A stretch of 64,000 nt of DNA from Paenibacillus silvae (GTDB lineage: Bacteria > Bacillota > Bacilli > Paenibacillales > Paenibacillaceae): assembly GCF_014639235.1 (NCBI RefSeq), contig NZ_BMFU01000012.1, positions 1-64,000 on the forward strand, given 5' to 3'. Positions 62,295 to 64,000 of the stretch are shown here, piece after piece. Below the pieces are notes generated by a model. That model was not told the origin of the DNA, did not search any database, and saw only the letters and a list, made by a program, of their open reading frames with translations. Position numbers and translations under genes: made by a program. Each line of letters begins with the position of its first letter. Position 1 is the stretch's first letter.

Positions 62295-64000
62295 CGCGCC
62301 CCCTCCTCAGCAAGTACGGCATTCGCCTGTTCCGTGATCGAGACGGTTCTGGCTGGAAATTGCAGCGTCATCACAGAGGGGAGTTCTGCATCCGCAAGCC
62401 GCAGGCAGGTCCAGCCAATTCCAGAAACGCCCAGCATTATGCCTACTAAACCGCGATCTTTCATGCCCTCAATCTGGGAGGAAACACTCGCCCTGTTGAC
62501 CAGACCCCATATCGCATCATGAATCATCGAGCTCGACGCTTGCCAACCAGGATTATTAGTTAAGTTCAGCAAGATTTCCAGCATCCCAAAAACACCGTGG
62601 CATAGAGATAGTCTAGGATTGGTTGTTGCGTGTTCAACCATAGCGGCCAGAATCTTCACTCTCTCAGCTTCATCTATGGTTTCATCTAACTCACTGCGAC
62701 CTAGCAGTACACCCGGAGCTCCATGGCACCAATAATACGAGCCCAATGGGTCCTCTACATGACCCCTCAAATCCATCCAGTTGGCTCGTGTAAAGTCATA
62801 ATTACTTCGCTCAAATTGCAACAAAGTGTTCAGCACGTCTTCATCAGGAGAAAGCAAGTCATATGCCTCTATCTTTCGAAGAGCATATATCATCCCCGAG
62901 GAACCATGGGCGAAGCCGACCAATTTTGCTTGATTCTGTTTCAAGTGCTGACAGAGTCTTTCCGCATATATGCGTGCTGTCTCAAGAGCCTCCGGTTCAG
63001 CAAACCTTTCCCAAATATGCACACATAACGTGATAATCCCGGCGTATCCATCAAGAAAGTCCAGATTTGACTGCAGTTCGTCCACCGGCTGAGCAGACGG
63101 CGGTTGCGCAGAATATTGTTTTACCTTTGTTAACTGCAATATGGCTGCTTCACGTGCTTCTGGAAAGTCAAAGAGCGCATCCAGGAAAAATCCAGCATAG
63201 ACAACGGAGCCTCTACCATTAAACACCGATGGTGGTAATTCATCATCCGCAACCCGTTCAAAAACGGAAATGACGTATCGAAAGTTCTCCATGGCGACAT
63301 TTTTATATTCAGAATTTCCAGTTTGCACATACATAAGGCCGAGAAATATAGAAATCCCCAAAGTTCCACTGTAGAGTGAGAAATCTAACAAGGTCAAGCG
63401 AAAGCGATTATCTTGATTTCTGAGACCCAGCCAGGTTGAATGACCTTGCTCTGTTAATCGGTAATCAAGTAGATAATCCGCTATATTGATTGCCGTGGCT
63501 GTAGGATCAAATTGACTCAATGTTAAAGGAAGTGATTCCACATAGTCCAAGGCTTCCATTTCAGGCAATTCCATATGTTCGACCTGAGCGGAATGAATAG
63601 CGTATTGCAAAAAGTGTAACTGGTTAGCTAAATCTCTTTCACTGTACTGATCAAGTTTTTCTTCAATCCATGTTAAGCACGTTTTTTTGAATATATTCTG
63701 TATCTTCCTTTGATCACTCGTGTATAGACATGTTTCATCTATCGGAAAGGTATAGTACGGTATATCATTGTTAAGCAAATCATCAATCTCAGTGGGTACA
63801 ATCTGTTCAAAACGCTTATCAACTTTCACGATATTCCATAACATTTCAAGCAATTTCTCGCGATCTAACCCGTTTCGTAAATACTTCGGATGCTGGGATG
63901 CTGCCAAGAAACGACCGTATAAAAATGTTGGACGCAACAAGGCTCTCCCTGTTAACTTACCAAACCGCTCTCGAATTTCTCTTTTTATGGTTTCCTTTTC
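62291..64000 (-). CDS. Second LanM synthetase (M2), cut by the window edge
   Basis: About 570 residues are visible and the frame remains open to base 64000, so the N-terminal dehydratase part lies beyond the window. The visible part covers the end of the dehydratase (PTFLYGRFLAASQHPKYLRN) and the whole LanC-like cyclase. That has GFAHGSSG, WCHGAPG (near 62725-62740) and LCHGVFG (near 62595-62610), so all Zn ligands are present. It is only modestly similar to LanM1 over shared motifs. Two different LanMs in one cluster usually modify the two peptides of a two-component lantibiotic. Confidence 0.93.
   Translation of the reverse strand, partial: EKETIKREIRERFGKLTGRALLRPTFLYGRFLAASQHPKYLRNGLDREKLLEMLWNIVKVDKRFEQIVPTEIDDLLNNDIPYYTFPIDETCLYTSDQRKIQNIFKKTCLTWIEEKLDQYSERDLANQLHFLQYAIHSAQVEHMELPEMEALDYVESLPLTLSQFDPTATAINIADYLLDYRLTEQGHSTWLGLRNQDNRFRLTLLDFSLYSGTLGISIFLGLMYVQTGNSEYKNVAMENFRYVISVFERVADDELPPSVFNGRGSVVYAGFFLDALFDFPEAREAAILQLTKVKQYSAQPPSAQPVDELQSNLDFLDGYAGIITLCVHIWERFAEPEALETARIYAERLCQHLKQNQAKLVGFAHGSSGMIYALRKIEAYDLLSPDEDVLNTLLQFERSNYDFTRANWMDLRGHVEDPLGSYYWCHGAPGVLLGRSELDETIDEAERVKILAAMVEHATTNPRLSLCHGVFGMLEILLNLTNNPGWQASSSMIHDAIWGLVNRASVSSQIEGMKDRGLVGIMLGVSGIGWTCLRLADAELPSVMTLQFPARTVSITEQANAVLAEEGAR

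Overview
The window looks like chromosomal DNA of a Paenibacillus-type member of the Bacillota. Supporting signs are moderate GC, strong AGGAGG ribosome sites, many glycoside hydrolases, YesN/YesM-type two-component systems, AraC-siderophore-binder regulators of the Btr type, a pspA-ydjGHI stress operon, and dispersed palindromic intergenic repeats. The genus is an inference from gene content. No rRNA, tRNA, CRISPR array or transposase gene was seen.

Layout. 1-375 holds nested intergenic repeats, including a 152-bp element with TTTACAC/GTGTAAA ends that recurs at 22153-22304. 376-7898 (minus) is a glycan-breakdown run: sialidase-like protein, CutC, GH29 alpha-L-fucosidase, GH35 beta-galactosidase, a TIM-barrel sugar isomerase and a Gfo/Idh/MocA dehydrogenase. 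8303-14170 (minus) holds a small membrane protein, a domain-permuted GH3 enzyme, LtrA, a ring-cleaving dioxygenase and a DUF896 protein. 14171-15026 has no gene but carries inverted repeats and a stray terminator. 15027-18664 (minus) is the pspA-ydjG-ydjH-ydjI envelope-stress operon. 19178-24658 (plus) is an acid-sugar catabolic locus: PrpR-like regulator, KdgT-type permease, DUF1537 kinase and PdxA2-type dehydrogenase. 24829-28442 is mixed: lone MazE-like protein, YdjC/ChbG deacetylase, RidA, HxlR regulator and a decayed ABC exporter. 28605-33193 holds an AraC regulator divergent from a GH38 alpha-mannosidase, then an aldo/keto reductase with a small membrane protein. 34224-42310 is an iron region: an AraC-lipoprotein fusion, MscS channel, a Btr-like regulator, a Fur-box-controlled siderophore-binding lipoprotein and a nitroreductase. 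42476-50467 (minus) holds a polysaccharide deacetylase and a sugar ABC transporter with its YesMN-type regulators. 50801-53904 holds small unknown proteins, a PfpI-family protein and a WYL regulator.

The most notable system is at the right end (54011 to beyond 64000, minus): a class II lanthipeptide cluster with two LanM synthetases (one cut by the window edge), a C39-peptidase LanT, a 78-aa precursor ending in a mersacidin/haloduracin-alpha-like CTLTVEC motif, a small HTH plus membrane-protein pair, and an ABC transporter that is a good candidate for self-immunity. Two LanMs with one alpha-type precursor imply a two-peptide lantibiotic whose beta precursor should lie just past the window.

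Several genes are odd or broken. An ATP-binding protein has an in-frame TGA and its permease is truncated. A 665-aa AraC ORF runs in frame into a lipoprotein that has its own Fur-like box, ribosome site and signal peptide. One small secreted protein may start at ATT. A 59-aa membrane protein is readable only from a TTG start.
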